A DNA stretch of 64,000 nt from Paracraurococcus lichenis. Its GTDB lineage: Bacteria > Pseudomonadota > Alphaproteobacteria > Acetobacterales > Acetobacteraceae. Positions within the stretch are counted from its first letter, which is position 1; every line of letters begins with the position of its first letter. The notes under the pieces are model-generated. The model was not told the origin of the DNA, did not search any database, and was given only the letters and a program-made list of their open reading frames with translations. Below are positions 28,787-37,611 of this stretch, piece after piece. Position numbers and translations under genes: made by a program. The stretch covers positions 1-64,000 of the forward strand of contig NZ_JAUTWS010000033.1 in assembly GCF_030657435.1 (NCBI RefSeq), in the 5' to 3' direction.

Positions 28787-29877
28787 GCGCGGTGGTCCTT
28801 CCGGGGCAGGTGGTTGGCGGCCAGCAGGTCGCGCCACAGCGCGGCATCCCCGAAGGCGCCGGATTTCGAGACGACGGGCAGCCCGTCCCAGGCGCCGCCC
28901 TGCAGACGGGAGCGCGGGACGCCGGGCCGCACGAGGCCGGTGGCGAGCAGGCCCTGCGCGCCGAGCGCGGCGCAGACGGCGCGCAGCGTCTCACCGCCCG
29001 CGACGACGAGCGTGCCGGGACGCGGCAGGGCGCGCAGCAGCGCGGCAAATTCGGCGGCGATGCGCGCGGCGGCCGTATCGCGCGGCAGGCCGGCGGGCAG
29101 GGCGAGGCTGACCAGCGCGGCGCCCACCCCGTCCAGGTGCCGCGCCACGCGCGGCGCCTCGGCGGCCTCCGCGAGGGGCAGCCAGGCCTCGCCGCAGGCG
29201 GCCAATTGCCGCGCGGTCGCCGCCTGGTCGGAGCCGAAGAGGCCGAGCACCGGCGGCCGCAACGCCGTCTCCGGCACCACGCCGGCGGTGCCGGCCAGGG
29301 CGCGGGCGAGGCCGCCGCTGCCGCACCACAGCACCGGCCCCTGGGCCGCGCGGCCGAGCGCGGCGATGCGGGCGAGGTCCGCATCCGTCTCCGCGTCGAA
29401 CCAGGCGATGCCGGGCGGCAGCGGCGCGTCCGGGCGGCCCGGCCGGACCTCCAGCCCCTCGGCCGCCCAGGCCGGCATGGGGATGGGCGCCCAGCCGCCC
29501 TCCGCCGTGCCGGCCAGCGCCTGGCCGCCGCGGGCGATGCGCCGCTGTGCCGGGAAGGCCGGGGCGATGATGGCGTGCCGCCAGGCCCCGCTGGCCCAGC
29601 AGGCCGCGAGTTCCGTCGCGACGTTGCCGCGCAGCAGGCTGTCCAGCTTGCGGTAGGCGATGCCCGCGCCCGCCAGCGCCGGCGCCAGGGCCCGCACCGC
29701 GGCGATGGCGGCCTCGCGCGGCGCCTCCCGCGTGTCGCTCGAGAGCGCGAGGCTGCCCTCGGCCGGCGCGGCATCCCACCGCACCGGCACCGGGCCGCAG
29801 AGCGCGGAGAACTCCGCCGCCGTGTCCAGCGCGCCGGTCAGGTCGTCCGCCAGCAACCGCAGGACCGGCCGGGTCAT
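28783..29877 (-). CDS. four-carbon acid sugar kinase (DUF1537 family)
   Basis: 364 residues. N-terminal domain with LLADDLTGALDTAAEF and YRKLDSLLRGN, which bind the sugar acid; C-terminal nucleotide-binding domain with VVAGGETLRAV, LPVVSKSGAFGD (Lys/Ser-Gly loop). Phosphorylates a C4 sugar acid such as D-threonate or erythronate at O4, feeding the overlapping PdxA2. Somewhat shorter than the usual 400-430 residues. The start is taken at 29877, overlapping the stop of the IclR remnant. Confidence 0.9.
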   Translation of the reverse strand: MTRPVLRLLADDLTGALDTAAEFSALCGPVPVRWDAAPAEGSLALSSDTREAPREAAIAAVRALAPALAGAGIAYRKLDSLLRGNVATELAACWASGAWRHAIIAPAFPAQRRIARGGQALAGTAEGGWAPIPMPAWAAEGLEVRPGRPDAPLPPGIAWFDAETDADLARIAALGRAAQGPVLWCGSGGLARALAGTAGVVPETALRPPVLGLFGSDQAATARQLAACGEAWLPLAEAAEAPRVARHLDGVGAALVSLALPAGLPRDTAAARIAAEFAALLRALPRPGTLVVAGGETLRAVCAALGAQGLLATGLVRPGVPRSRLQGGAWDGLPVVSKSGAFGDAALWRDLLAANHLPRKDHRA

Positions 29878-30233
29878 CGCGGCACCTGCCAAGGGCCGGT
29901 CGCCCCGTGCGAGCGGCGGGCCGCCGCCACCTGCGCGCGGGGCGCGGCCAGGTCGCGCGAGGCAAGGCTGGGCCCGAGGCCTGTCCGCGCCAGCCGGACG
30001 CGGCGCCCGCCGGGTGCGGCGCGCAGGCTGCCGGGGTCGCGCAGGGTATGGATCAGGTGAAGGGCGGTGCCATGGTCAAGCCCGACGCGCATCGCCGCCT
30101 CGGCGACCGTCAAAGCCGGCAGGCCGGGCCCGAAGGCGCCCAGCACGGCGAAGGGCGTGGCGAAGGACCGCACCTGGTTCTTCGGGTTGTCGGCCGGGCG
30201 GTCCTCCCGCTTCGGCGCCGTCGCCTCGCCCAT
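29874..30233 (-). CDS. truncated IclR-family regulator (DNA-binding domain only)
   Basis: 119 residues against about 250 for a normal IclR protein. The winged helix is clear: VRSFATPFAVLGAFGPG, LTVAEAAMRVGLDHGTALHLIHTLRD, RRVRLA. After that the effector-binding domain is missing, replaced by a short Ala/Arg-rich tail that does not match the family. Overlaps the sugar-acid kinase by 4 bases, so it is still in the operon and could bind DNA without an effector; or it is a decaying remnant. Confidence 0.7.
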   Translation of the reverse strand: MGEATAPKREDRPADNPKNQVRSFATPFAVLGAFGPGLPALTVAEAAMRVGLDHGTALHLIHTLRDPGSLRAAPGGRRVRLARTGLGPSLASRDLAAPRAQVAAARRSHGATGPWQVPR

Positions 30234-30718
30234 GCCCGCCTCGTGATCGGAGTGCGAACACCTGCTCGATGTGCTCGGCACTGCTAAGCCGGCCGCCGCG
30301 ACGGCGTCAACCGCCCCCCCCTGGCGGATGCGCGCCGTCCGCCCAGGCCCATGCCGTGATGAAGGGCAGACGCCGGCCGGAGATCCCGATCGGCGGCGCG
30401 GGCCTGCAGGCGGCGACGGCCGGGGCCGCCAGCCGGGGCCTATGCCTCGACCGGTTCAGATTGCCGGGGGAGGTGCGGCTTCGTCGGGCGACCCCGAAGG
30501 ACGGTCGGGCGCGCCTTCGCCCGGACCATCTGCGTCCACGGCCGGTCCGCGATGACGGGCGCTTGCCCGTCCCCGGCTTCCACCGCGTCGCCTTCGCCCC
30601 CTGCCCGAGCAGCCAGCCCCAACCGGCGGCAGAACCGCACGGCCCCGCGACCGTTCCTCCCCGCAGCCGGCCGCCTCCCCCCCGCATTCCCCCGGGCGGC
30701 CAGGACGGGAGACGCTTC
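30234..30718. other. intergenic between divergent IclR remnant and DUF4142 gene
   Basis: No convincing gene. The right end holds a candidate general-stress promoter for the DUF4142 gene (see 30631-30655). Confidence 0.5.
30631..30655 (+). promoter_or_regulatory. candidate EcfG-type general stress promoter
   Basis: AGAAC-N16-CGTT resembles the alphaproteobacterial EcfG consensus GGAAC-N16/17-CGTT with one mismatch, 63 bases before the DUF4142 ATG. DUF4142 genes are frequent EcfG targets. Found by eye; moderate chance of coincidence. Confidence 0.35.
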
Positions 30719-31411
30719 ATGCACCGGATCAACCGGAGACTGACCCTGCTCGCCGGCGCGGCCCTCGCGGCCGGCCCGGCCCTGGCCCAGACCGAGCAGC
30801 AGCGTGCCCAGGCCGTCCAGGGCCAGGTCGGCGGCGCCGGGCAGGCCGGCACGCCCGCGCCGGCCGCCACCGGCGCCCGCGCCGAGGTGGTGACCACGCC
30901 GGAGTTCATCCGCCTCGCCACCATGAGCGACCGCTTCGAGATCGCCAGCAGTCGGCTGGCCGGCGAGAAGTCACAGAATGCGCAGGTGAAGGAATTCGCC
31001 CAGCACATGATCCGCGACCACGAGAAGACGACGAAGGAGCGGCTGACCCTCGCGCAGCAGATCCCGGGCTCCGGCACCGGCGCTGATGTCCCGCTGCCGA
31101 ACGGCCGCGAGTCGCAGGGCAATGCGCAGAGCGGCCCGATCACCAATGCCCAGGGCGGCCCGCAGCCCGAGGGGCTGGACCAGCAGCATACCGCGCTGCT
31201 GCAGCAGCTCCAGCAGGCGAGCGGCGCGGAGCTCGACCGGCTCTATGCCCGTCAGCAGGTCACGGCGCACCAGCAGGCCGTCGACATGTTCCGCAATTAC
31301 GGCCAGTCCGGCGACAATCCGCAGCTCAAGCAATGGGTGCAGAAGACCCTGCCGGATCTCGAGCAGCACCTGCAGCTCGCGCAGCGGCTGCAGCAGGGCC
31401 TGCAGGGCTGA
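30719..31411 (+). CDS. DUF4142 secreted protein
   Basis: 230 residues. Signal peptide about 1-23 (RRLTLLAGAALAAGPALAQ). The mature part is a ferritin-like four-helix bundle of the DUF4142 type: FIRLATMSDRFEIASSRLA, VKEFAQHMIRDHEKTTKERL, and a second half with LDRLYARQQVTAHQQAVDMFRNY. A Gly/Asn/Gln-rich loop (about 120-150) separates the halves. Periplasmic or outer-membrane; function unknown, often linked to stress. GGGAGA lies upstream of the ATG. Confidence 0.9.
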   Translation: MHRINRRLTLLAGAALAAGPALAQTEQQRAQAVQGQVGGAGQAGTPAPAATGARAEVVTTPEFIRLATMSDRFEIASSRLAGEKSQNAQVKEFAQHMIRDHEKTTKERLTLAQQIPGSGTGADVPLPNGRESQGNAQSGPITNAQGGPQPEGLDQQHTALLQQLQQASGAELDRLYARQQVTAHQQAVDMFRNYGQSGDNPQLKQWVQKTLPDLEQHLQLAQRLQQGLQG

Positions 31412-31417
31412 GCATCC

Positions 31418-31443
31418 TGCCCGGCGGATGAACCCGCCGGGCA
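31418..31443 (+). terminator. hairpin terminator after the DUF4142 gene
   Basis: Perfect 10-bp stem TGCCCGGCGG / CCGCCGGGCA with loop ATGAAC, starting 7 bases after the stop codon. Confidence 0.65.
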
Positions 31444-31503
31444 TCCGCTTGGCGCGGCGGCGCGGCCGGGCGAGGCTTCCGCCATGCCTCGCTGTCACGC
31501 CAG

Positions 31504-32697
31504 ATGAACCCGCCCGCCGCACCGGCCCCTGCGGAGGCCACCCGCACCGCCCTGATCCTCGGCACCGCGCAGACCCTGGCCTGGGCGGTCAGCTACTACC
31601 TGCCGGCTGTGGTCGCGCCGGTCGTCGTCGAGGAATCCGGCGGGGACCGGACGCTGGTCTATGGCGCCTTCTCCCTCGCCCTGTTGATCTCGGGACTCTG
31701 CGCGCCACGGGTCGGCGCGGCGATCGCGCAGCGGGGCGGCCGGCCGGTGCTGCTCGCCTCCGCCCTGGTGCTGGCCTGCGGCCTCGCGCTGCTCGGCCTG
31801 CTGCCCGGGCTCTGGGGCTGGGCGCTGGGCTGGATGGTGCTCGGCCTCGGCATGGCCCTGGGGCTCTACGAGGCCGCCTTCGCCACCCTCGGCGTGCTCT
31901 ATGGCCGCGCGGCGCGGCGGCCGATCACCACCGTCACCTTGCTCGCCGGCTTCGCCAGCACCCTCGGCTGGCCGATGAGCGCGGCGCTGGTGCCATGGCT
32001 GGGCTGGCGGGGCACCTGCCTCGCCTATGCTGCGCTGGTGCTGTTCGTCGTTCTGCCGCTCTACCTGCTGGTGCCGCGCGCGGCGGCGCCGGCCGAGGCT
32101 GCGCCGGGCGCGGCGGCGGAGCCCGGGGACCCGCCGCCGCCCGCCGCCTGGGTGCGGCGGAGCTTCCTGCTGCTCGCGGTCTTCTTCACGCTGCGCGCCG
32201 TCATCAGCGCCACGCTCTCGGTGCACATCATCGCGGTGCTGGGCGGGCTCGGCCTCTCGGCCGCGGCGGCGGTCGGGGCGGCGGCGCTGCAGGGGCCGTC
32301 GCAGGTCGGCGGGCGGCTGCTGGAGTTCACGCTGGGCCGGGCGGCGCATCCGCTGACCGCGGCAAGGCTCGGCGGCGCGCTGCTGCCGGCGGGCGCCCTG
32401 CTGCTGGTGCTGGCGGGGCCTGCCGCGGCGGTGCCCTTCGTCGTGCTCTACGGCGCGAGCAACGGGATCCTCACCATCAGCCGCGGCGCGGTGCCGCTCG
32501 CGCTCTTCGGCCCGAAGGGCTACCCGGTGCTGATGGGCCGGCTGGCGCTGCCGATCCTGCTGGCCCAGGCCGGCGCGCCGACCGTGACGGCGCCGCTGGT
32601 CGCGGCGCTGCCGGCGGTCGCGGTGCTCGGCCTCGGCGGGCTGCTCGCGCTGCTCGCCCTCGCCTGCCTGCTGCCGCTGCGGCCGGCGCCGTCCTGA
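31504..32697 (+). CDS. MFS transporter
   Basis: 397 residues with about 12 membrane helices and a short central cytoplasmic loop (about 195-220, Ala/Pro-rich). Motif-like GAAIAQRGGRPVLLAS follows helix 2. Resembles small-molecule MFS permeases of the YbfB/Nark-unrelated type; substrate unknown. It stands alone between hairpins on both sides. Confidence 0.85.
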   Translation: MNPPAAPAPAEATRTALILGTAQTLAWAVSYYLPAVVAPVVVEESGGDRTLVYGAFSLALLISGLCAPRVGAAIAQRGGRPVLLASALVLACGLALLGLLPGLWGWALGWMVLGLGMALGLYEAAFATLGVLYGRAARRPITTVTLLAGFASTLGWPMSAALVPWLGWRGTCLAYAALVLFVVLPLYLLVPRAAAPAEAAPGAAAEPGDPPPPAAWVRRSFLLLAVFFTLRAVISATLSVHIIAVLGGLGLSAAAAVGAAALQGPSQVGGRLLEFTLGRAAHPLTAARLGGALLPAGALLLVLAGPAAAVPFVVLYGASNGILTISRGAVPLALFGPKGYPVLMGRLALPILLAQAGAPTVTAPLVAALPAVAVLGLGGLLALLALACLLPLRPAPS

Positions 32698-32750
32698 GGC
32701 GCGCCGATGACCGAAGGGCCGGATGGCCCGGAGGTCTGAATCGGCGCGCC
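32698..32750. terminator. nested inverted repeat directly after the MFS gene
   Basis: Perfect 11-base arms GGCGCGCCGAT / ATCGGCGCGCC start at the base after the stop codon. The 31-base interior carries its own hairpin GGGCC-GGAT-GGCCC. Likely a terminator. Confidence 0.55.
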
Positions 32751-32788
32751 CAACATACAAGGCGGGTCGTGTGGCCGGCGGAACCCTG

Positions 32789-32814
32789 GGAACGCGCGCC
32801 GCCACACGGCTGTT
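32789..32814 (+). promoter_or_regulatory. candidate EcfG-type promoter of the SDR gene
   Basis: GGAAC-N17-TGTT, one base off the EcfG consensus, ends 30 bases before the SDR ATG. A second GGAAC lies 9 bases upstream. Weak but placed correctly. Confidence 0.3.
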
Positions 32815-32844
32815 GGGGGGCCTGATCCTCTGGGAAACAGGCTC

Positions 32845-33660
32845 ATGTCCTCGACCGCCTCGCAGCCGCTCGCCGTCGTCACCGGCGCCTCCTCCGGCAT
32901 CGGCCGCGAACTCGCCAGGATCTGCGCCCGCAACGGCTTCGACCTGCTGATCGCCGCCGACGAGCCGGAGATCGAGCAGGTCGCGACCGAGATCCGGAGC
33001 CTCGGCGCGCAGGTCGATGCCGTGCAGGCCGATCTCTCGACGACCGAGGGCGTGGACAGGCTCACCGGCGCGCTGCGCGGCCGCCCGGTCGAGGCGCTGC
33101 TGGCCAATGCCGGCCGCGGCCTCGGCAAGGGCTTCCTCGACCAGGACTGGAAGGAGGTCCGGCACGTCATCGACACCAACGTCACCGGCACGCTCTACCT
33201 GATCCAGCAGGTCGGGCGCGGCATGCGGCAGCGCGGGCAGGGCCGGATCCTGATCACCGGCTCCATCGCCGGCTTCATGCCGGGCACCTACCAGGCGGTC
33301 TACAACGCCTCCAAGGCCTTCCTCGACAGCTTCTCCTTCGCGCTGCGGCACGAGGTGAAGGAGGATGGCATCAGCGTGACCGTGCTGATGCCAGGCGCGA
33401 CCGAGACCGAGTTCTTCGAGCGCGCCGACATGCTCGACACCAAGATCGGCACGGCGAAGAAGGACGACCCGGCGATGGTCGCCGAGACCGGCTTCAAGGC
33501 CATGATGCGCGGCGACGGCGACGTGGTCAGCGGCTGGCACAACAAGCTGCAGACCGCGATCGCCTCCATCACCCCGGCCGGCATGGCGGCCAAGGCGCAT
33601 GCGAAGATGGCGGCGCCCGGCACCGGCAAGCCGCAGCAGGAGCCCTCGCCGGGCCGCTGA
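32845..33660 (+). CDS. short-chain dehydrogenase/reductase
   Basis: 271 residues. Rossmann nucleotide motif TGASSGIGREL near the N-terminus, NAG motif (LLANAGRGLG), catalytic Ser in ITGSIAGF and YNASK for Tyr/Lys. Classical SDR. The C-terminus (about 235-271) is an extra Lys/Ala/Pro-rich tail. Substrate unknown. Monocistronic, convergent with the D-aminopeptidase gene. Confidence 0.92.
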   Translation: MSSTASQPLAVVTGASSGIGRELARICARNGFDLLIAADEPEIEQVATEIRSLGAQVDAVQADLSTTEGVDRLTGALRGRPVEALLANAGRGLGKGFLDQDWKEVRHVIDTNVTGTLYLIQQVGRGMRQRGQGRILITGSIAGFMPGTYQAVYNASKAFLDSFSFALRHEVKEDGISVTVLMPGATETEFFERADMLDTKIGTAKKDDPAMVAETGFKAMMRGDGDVVSGWHNKLQTAIASITPAGMAAKAHAKMAAPGTGKPQQEPSPGR

Positions 33661-33723
33661 GCCAGGGCCGGACCGGTCCGGCGGGCGGCGGTCCACGGAA
33701 GCCGGGGCTTTCGCGGGCGTGCC

Positions 33724-35286
33724 TCACCCGACCCGCCGATAGGCCAGGCCGCGGGCGAGCCAGCAGCCGAGGGTGATGCCCTCGGCCCGGCCGGCGGCAT
33801 CACGCCGCACCGCGATCGTCCAGTCGCCCGGCGGCGTGTGGTCCAGCGCCCGGGGGCAGGGCAGCGCCCAGAGATCGGGGCCGATCGGGTCCAGCAGTTC
33901 CATCCGCCCCCGGCCGAGGAAGCCCGATAACCCGCCGTAGAGCGCGTCGCCGGCATCGGCGACGGTGAGTTCCGCATCGAGTTCCTCGCAGCGGTAGCGC
34001 CCGGCGATGTCGGGCCGGGGCTCGCCGTTGCGGGGATCGAGCCGGCTCGACTGGTTCTCCTGCGGCCGGTCCATCCAGAGCCCCTCGGCGGCGGGACGCA
34101 GCCGCGTGCGGCCATTGCCCGCGCTGCCGTCGGGCTGCAGGTCCAGCCGTTCGGCGGAATGGCCGAAGCGCAGGCGGAGCTGCCCGGGTGCGGCGAGGTC
34201 GATGCGGGCTGCGAGCCCCGTCTCCGGCTCGCGCCAGGCGCCGAGCCAGGCGGGCGGCGGCAGGGTGGCATCGGGCTGCGGCCGCGCCTCGCCCAGCACC
34301 GCCGCCAGCGCGTCGAGCGCCGCGGCCGAGGCATCCGCGAGGTGGTTGAACAGCACCACGACCGAGACGCGCTCCGACGGGACATAGAGCCGGTGGCTGC
34401 GCCAGCCCCGCAGCGCGCCGCCATGGCCGATGACGGCGCGGCCGAACTCCGTCCCGCGGGAGAGGCCGAAGCCATAGGCCGCCGGATTGCCGTCGGCGAA
34501 GGCGACGGGCGCCGAGAGGCGGCGCGGCAGCGACTCCGCCTCGTCGCGCGTCGCGTCGATATGCCGCTCCCAGGCGATCATGTCGTCGAGGCTGGCGCCG
34601 AGCCCGGCATCGCCGGTCCAGAGGATGCGGTTCTCGGCGGCGCGGAAGCCGCTGGCCTGGCTGCCCTCGTAGCCCTCCGTCCCGTCCGGCATGGCGCGCG
34701 TGTCGGCGGCGAGCAGCGCCGTGCCCATGCCGATGCGCTCGAAGAGGCGGCTGCGCAGCAGCTCGGCGAGGCTGCGGCCGGTCTGTTCCTCCAGCGCCTC
34801 CGAGAGCAGGCGGAAATTCTGGTTGGCGTAGGAATAGCGGCTGCCCGGCGCGAATTGCAGCGTCCGGGTGCCGGCGATGACCCGCGCCGCCTCCGCCGCG
34901 CCGAAGGCCGATTCGGCCGGCGCGCCGTGCAGCATGGCGACCGCCCAGTAGTCGCGCAGGCCGGACTGGTTGTGCATGAGGTGCAGCGCCGTCGGCGCCG
35001 GCCCCTCCAGATGCGGCAGGCGGGCGCGGAGGAGCGGGCCGAGCGCCATAGGGTCCGGGCAGGCATCCAGCACCAGGGCGCAGGTGAACTGCTTGGTGAC
35101 GGAGCACATCCGGAACAGCGTCCGCGGCGTGAAGGGAATGCGCCGCTCGGCATTGGCATAGCCCCAGGCACGCCGCGCCAGCACCTCGCCCCGGCGCAGC
35201 ACCGCGATGGCGCCGCCCGGCCCGGGGTAGAGGCGCGGCAGGTCGCGCAGCAGGCGGTCCAGCCGCCCGGCCTCAGGCGGCAACAC
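33724..35286 (-). CDS. dap: D-aminopeptidase (serine beta-lactamase-like)
   Basis: 520 residues from the GTG at 35286, equal in length to the Ochrobactrum D-aminopeptidase. With this start the catalytic residues fall at the known positions: Ser62 and Lys65 (CSVTK), Tyr153 (YSYAN), and the His of GHGG at 288. Penicillin-binding fold (1-330) is followed by two lipocalin-like beta-barrel domains that cap the site. Releases N-terminal D-amino acids from peptides and amides. No signal peptide, so cytoplasmic. Overlaps the NHL gene, and forms an operon with an amidase. Confidence 0.88.
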   Translation of the reverse strand: MLPPEAGRLDRLLRDLPRLYPGPGGAIAVLRRGEVLARRAWGYANAERRIPFTPRTLFRMCSVTKQFTCALVLDACPDPMALGPLLRARLPHLEGPAPTALHLMHNQSGLRDYWAVAMLHGAPAESAFGAAEAARVIAGTRTLQFAPGSRYSYANQNFRLLSEALEEQTGRSLAELLRSRLFERIGMGTALLAADTRAMPDGTEGYEGSQASGFRAAENRILWTGDAGLGASLDDMIAWERHIDATRDEAESLPRRLSAPVAFADGNPAAYGFGLSRGTEFGRAVIGHGGALRGWRSHRLYVPSERVSVVVLFNHLADASAAALDALAAVLGEARPQPDATLPPPAWLGAWREPETGLAARIDLAAPGQLRLRFGHSAERLDLQPDGSAGNGRTRLRPAAEGLWMDRPQENQSSRLDPRNGEPRPDIAGRYRCEELDAELTVADAGDALYGGLSGFLGRGRMELLDPIGPDLWALPCPRALDHTPPGDWTIAVRRDAAGRAEGITLGCWLARGLAYRRVG

Positions 35287-36232
35287 GGCGGTATTTCTGC
35301 AGGCAGCGCACGCCCTCGGGCGGCGGCGGCCTGCCGTCGTGGTAGCGCGGCCAGGCGGTGAAGCTGACCTCGGCGACATAGAGGTCGCCCCGGCTGTCGA
35401 CGCAGAGCCCGTGCGGCGACCAGAACTGGCCGGGCCCGCCGCCGAGCTCGCCGAAGCGCGACAGCACCTTGCCCTCCATGTCGAGGACCGAGATGCGCGG
35501 GCCGAGATTGGGAAAGTCGCGGTTGACGGGAAGCTGCGGTCCCAGTTCGCCCACATAGCAGCAGGGGCAGCGCCCCTTGCCGAGGAAGAGCGAGCAGGGT
35601 CGGTGGACATTGGTCCATTGCCCCTGGTAGCGGCCATTCCCGTCGAAGATCTGGACCCGGTGGCTCTCCCGGTCCGCGACATAGACCAGGCCCGCATCGT
35701 CGCAGACGATGTTGTGCGGCAGGTTGAACTCGCCGGGCTCCATGCCCGGCCGGCCCCAGGAGAGGAGGTGCCGGCCCTGCGGCGAATATTTGTGCACGGC
35801 GGCATTGCCGTAGCCGTCGGAGACATAGATGTCGCCCTCGGGCGAGAGCGCGGTATGGGTGCAGCGATTGAAGGGCCGGCCCGACATGAAGGGCGCGGGC
35901 TGCCGCGGCAGGCCGATGGTCAGCAGCACGCGGCCGTCGAGGGTGCATTTGCGCACGGTGTGGTCGCCATCGTCGGTGCACCACAGGATGTCGTCCGGGC
36001 CCATGTGCAGCCCATGCGCGCGGCTGAAGAGGCCCTCGCCCCAGCTCGTCAGGAATTTGCCGTCCCTGTCGAAGACGACGATGGGGTGCTCGCCGCGGCT
36101 GAAGGCATAGACGCGGTCCTGGCTGTCCACCGCGACGGCGGCGACCTCCTTCAGCGACCAGCCCTCGGGCAATTGCCCCCAGCCCTCCACCGCCTCGTAG
36201 CGGAACTCGCCGGTGCCGAATGTCCCGGTCAT
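35273..36232 (-). CDS. NHL-repeat/SMP-30-like six-bladed beta-propeller
   Basis: 319 residues, no signal peptide. NHL-type blades: DRVYAFSRGEHPIVVFDRDG, LWCTDDGDHTVRKCTLDG, IYVSDGYGNAAVHKYSPQG, VYVADRESHRVQIFDGNG, FWSPHGLCVDSRGDLYVAE. Repeated His and Asp residues match the metal sites of the peptidyl-alpha-hydroxyglycine lyase group and of SMP-30-like lactonases. Between the acetamidase and D-aminopeptidase genes, an enzymatic step on amide or peptide substrates is possible but not shown. Strong ribosome site GGGAGG upstream. Confidence 0.85.
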   Translation of the reverse strand: MTGTFGTGEFRYEAVEGWGQLPEGWSLKEVAAVAVDSQDRVYAFSRGEHPIVVFDRDGKFLTSWGEGLFSRAHGLHMGPDDILWCTDDGDHTVRKCTLDGRVLLTIGLPRQPAPFMSGRPFNRCTHTALSPEGDIYVSDGYGNAAVHKYSPQGRHLLSWGRPGMEPGEFNLPHNIVCDDAGLVYVADRESHRVQIFDGNGRYQGQWTNVHRPCSLFLGKGRCPCCYVGELGPQLPVNRDFPNLGPRISVLDMEGKVLSRFGELGGGPGQFWSPHGLCVDSRGDLYVAEVSFTAWPRYHDGRPPPPEGVRCLQKYRRVAA

Positions 36233-36254
36233 GGTTGTTCCCTCCCCCCGTGCA

Positions 36255-37196
36255 TCAGAACAGCAGGCCCTTCTTCAGCAGGCCATGCACGCCCTTCTCG
36301 CCATTCACCGTCTGCGTCACGTGGAAATCGACGGCGAGCGAGCAGAAGGCATAGGCCTGCTCGCGCGAGAGATTGGTGCGGCCGCAGATGAAGGCGATCA
36401 TCTCCCGGACCGCCTGCTTCATCGCCTGGTCCAGGTCCTCGTTGATGCCCATGGCGATCCAGTGGGTCGGCGTCTCGGCCCGCGGCATGGCCTGGCCGGT
36501 GCGCTTGTGCAGGCGGAAGGTGAAGGTGCCGGTCAGGCACATCTCGAGCGCGCTGACGCAGACCTCGCCATCGCCCTGCACGCCATGGCCGTCGCCGACC
36601 GAGAAATTGGCGCCCGGCACGTGCACCGGCAGGAACAGGCTCGAGCCGACCTGCAATTCCTTGTTGTCGAGGTTGCCGCCATGGATGCGCGGCGCGATGG
36701 AGGTGATGGTCCCGAAGGCCGGCGGTGGCGCAACGCCCATGACGCCGAAGAAGGGGGCGAGGGCCAGTTCCGTACCCCAGGGCAGCCGGCAGACCCGGCG
36801 CTCCCGGTCCACCGGGATGTGCATCAGGTGGGTCTCGTGGAAATCCTCGGGCAGCGTGCCGGCCAGCGGGCGGATCACGTTGTAGCCCCAGTCCGCGCCC
36901 GGCTCGATGCGGTCGATCGAGACCTCGAGCGTGTCGCCCGGCTCGGCGCCCGCGACGGCGATCGGGCCGGTCATGATGTGGCCGAGCCAGGGCTCGCGGT
37001 TGGCCTCGACGACGGATTTCAGCGCGGGCGGGATGGCGAGGCCGCTGCCCTCGGGCGGCAGCACGGAGGGGCGGCCGGAGACGCACTCGACCTCCACCGT
37101 GTCGCCGGACGCGATGCGCAGCACCGGCGGGAAGCCAGCGTCGAAGACGCCGATGCGCGTCGTCTCAGGCGTGGCGGGCAGCGAGTGGAAGGCCAT
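36255..37196 (-). CDS. acetamidase/formamidase family amidohydrolase
   Basis: 313 residues; ATG at 37196 with GAGGAG upstream. Family motifs: GDTLEVSIDRIEPGADWGYN, GNLDNKELQVGSSLFLPVHVPGANFSVGDGHGVQGDGEV (metal and active site region, His/Asp-rich), THWIAMGINEDLDQAMKQAV. Hydrolyses short-chain amides to ammonia and acid. Second gene of the operon, 110 bases after the small membrane protein. Confidence 0.9.
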   Translation of the reverse strand: MAFHSLPATPETTRIGVFDAGFPPVLRIASGDTVEVECVSGRPSVLPPEGSGLAIPPALKSVVEANREPWLGHIMTGPIAVAGAEPGDTLEVSIDRIEPGADWGYNVIRPLAGTLPEDFHETHLMHIPVDRERRVCRLPWGTELALAPFFGVMGVAPPPAFGTITSIAPRIHGGNLDNKELQVGSSLFLPVHVPGANFSVGDGHGVQGDGEVCVSALEMCLTGTFTFRLHKRTGQAMPRAETPTHWIAMGINEDLDQAMKQAVREMIAFICGRTNLSREQAYAFCSLAVDFHVTQTVNGEKGVHGLLKKGLLF

Positions 37197-37306
37197 GGCG
37201 CGACCGGCTCCTCGGGCAGGGTCGCGCGATGATGCGGTCGGCCGGCGCCGCCGGCCAGAGGGGCGGGACGAACGGGGCAGAACTGCTGGGGACGGGACGG
37301 CTGGCG

Positions 37307-37513
37307 TCAGAAGGGCTGGCGGCTGTCCCGGCGCATGCGGGCGAGGGCGATGACGGCGCCGGCGGTCGCCACGAGCAATGTCGATGCGGCGGCCCAGACC
37401 AGGCAATACAGCGCCACGCGCGCCAGCATCTCCGCCGAGACGAGATCGAGCCAGAGGATGGTCGAGAGGGCGACAAAGCCCAGGATGCCGTGACGGATCG
37501 CCAGCGCCCGCAT
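37307..37513 (-). CDS. small membrane protein (68 aa) leading the amidase operon
   Basis: 68 residues with two membrane helices (about 8-26 HGILGFVALSTILWLDLVS, and about 30-57 ARVALYCLVWAAASTLLVATAGAVIAL) and a basic tail. The ATG is preceded by GGAGGGAG. Same strand as the amidase and near its promoter. No family recognised; it might anchor or regulate a transport partner. Confidence 0.65.
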   Translation of the reverse strand: MRALAIRHGILGFVALSTILWLDLVSAEMLARVALYCLVWAAASTLLVATAGAVIALARMRRDSRQPF

Positions 37514-37611
37514 GATGTTCGCTCCCTCCCGGCCTGGATGGATCCTTGACCGAAACGCAACACGTTGGATCGGATCGTATACCACACGTCCATGTGAAGC
37601 AAGTATGAGTC

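Noticed and set aside
33667..33682. 16-base palindrome GCCGGACCGGTCCGGC between convergent genes
   Set aside because: Short GC palindromes are frequent at this composition; it may be a terminator, but nothing beyond position supports it.
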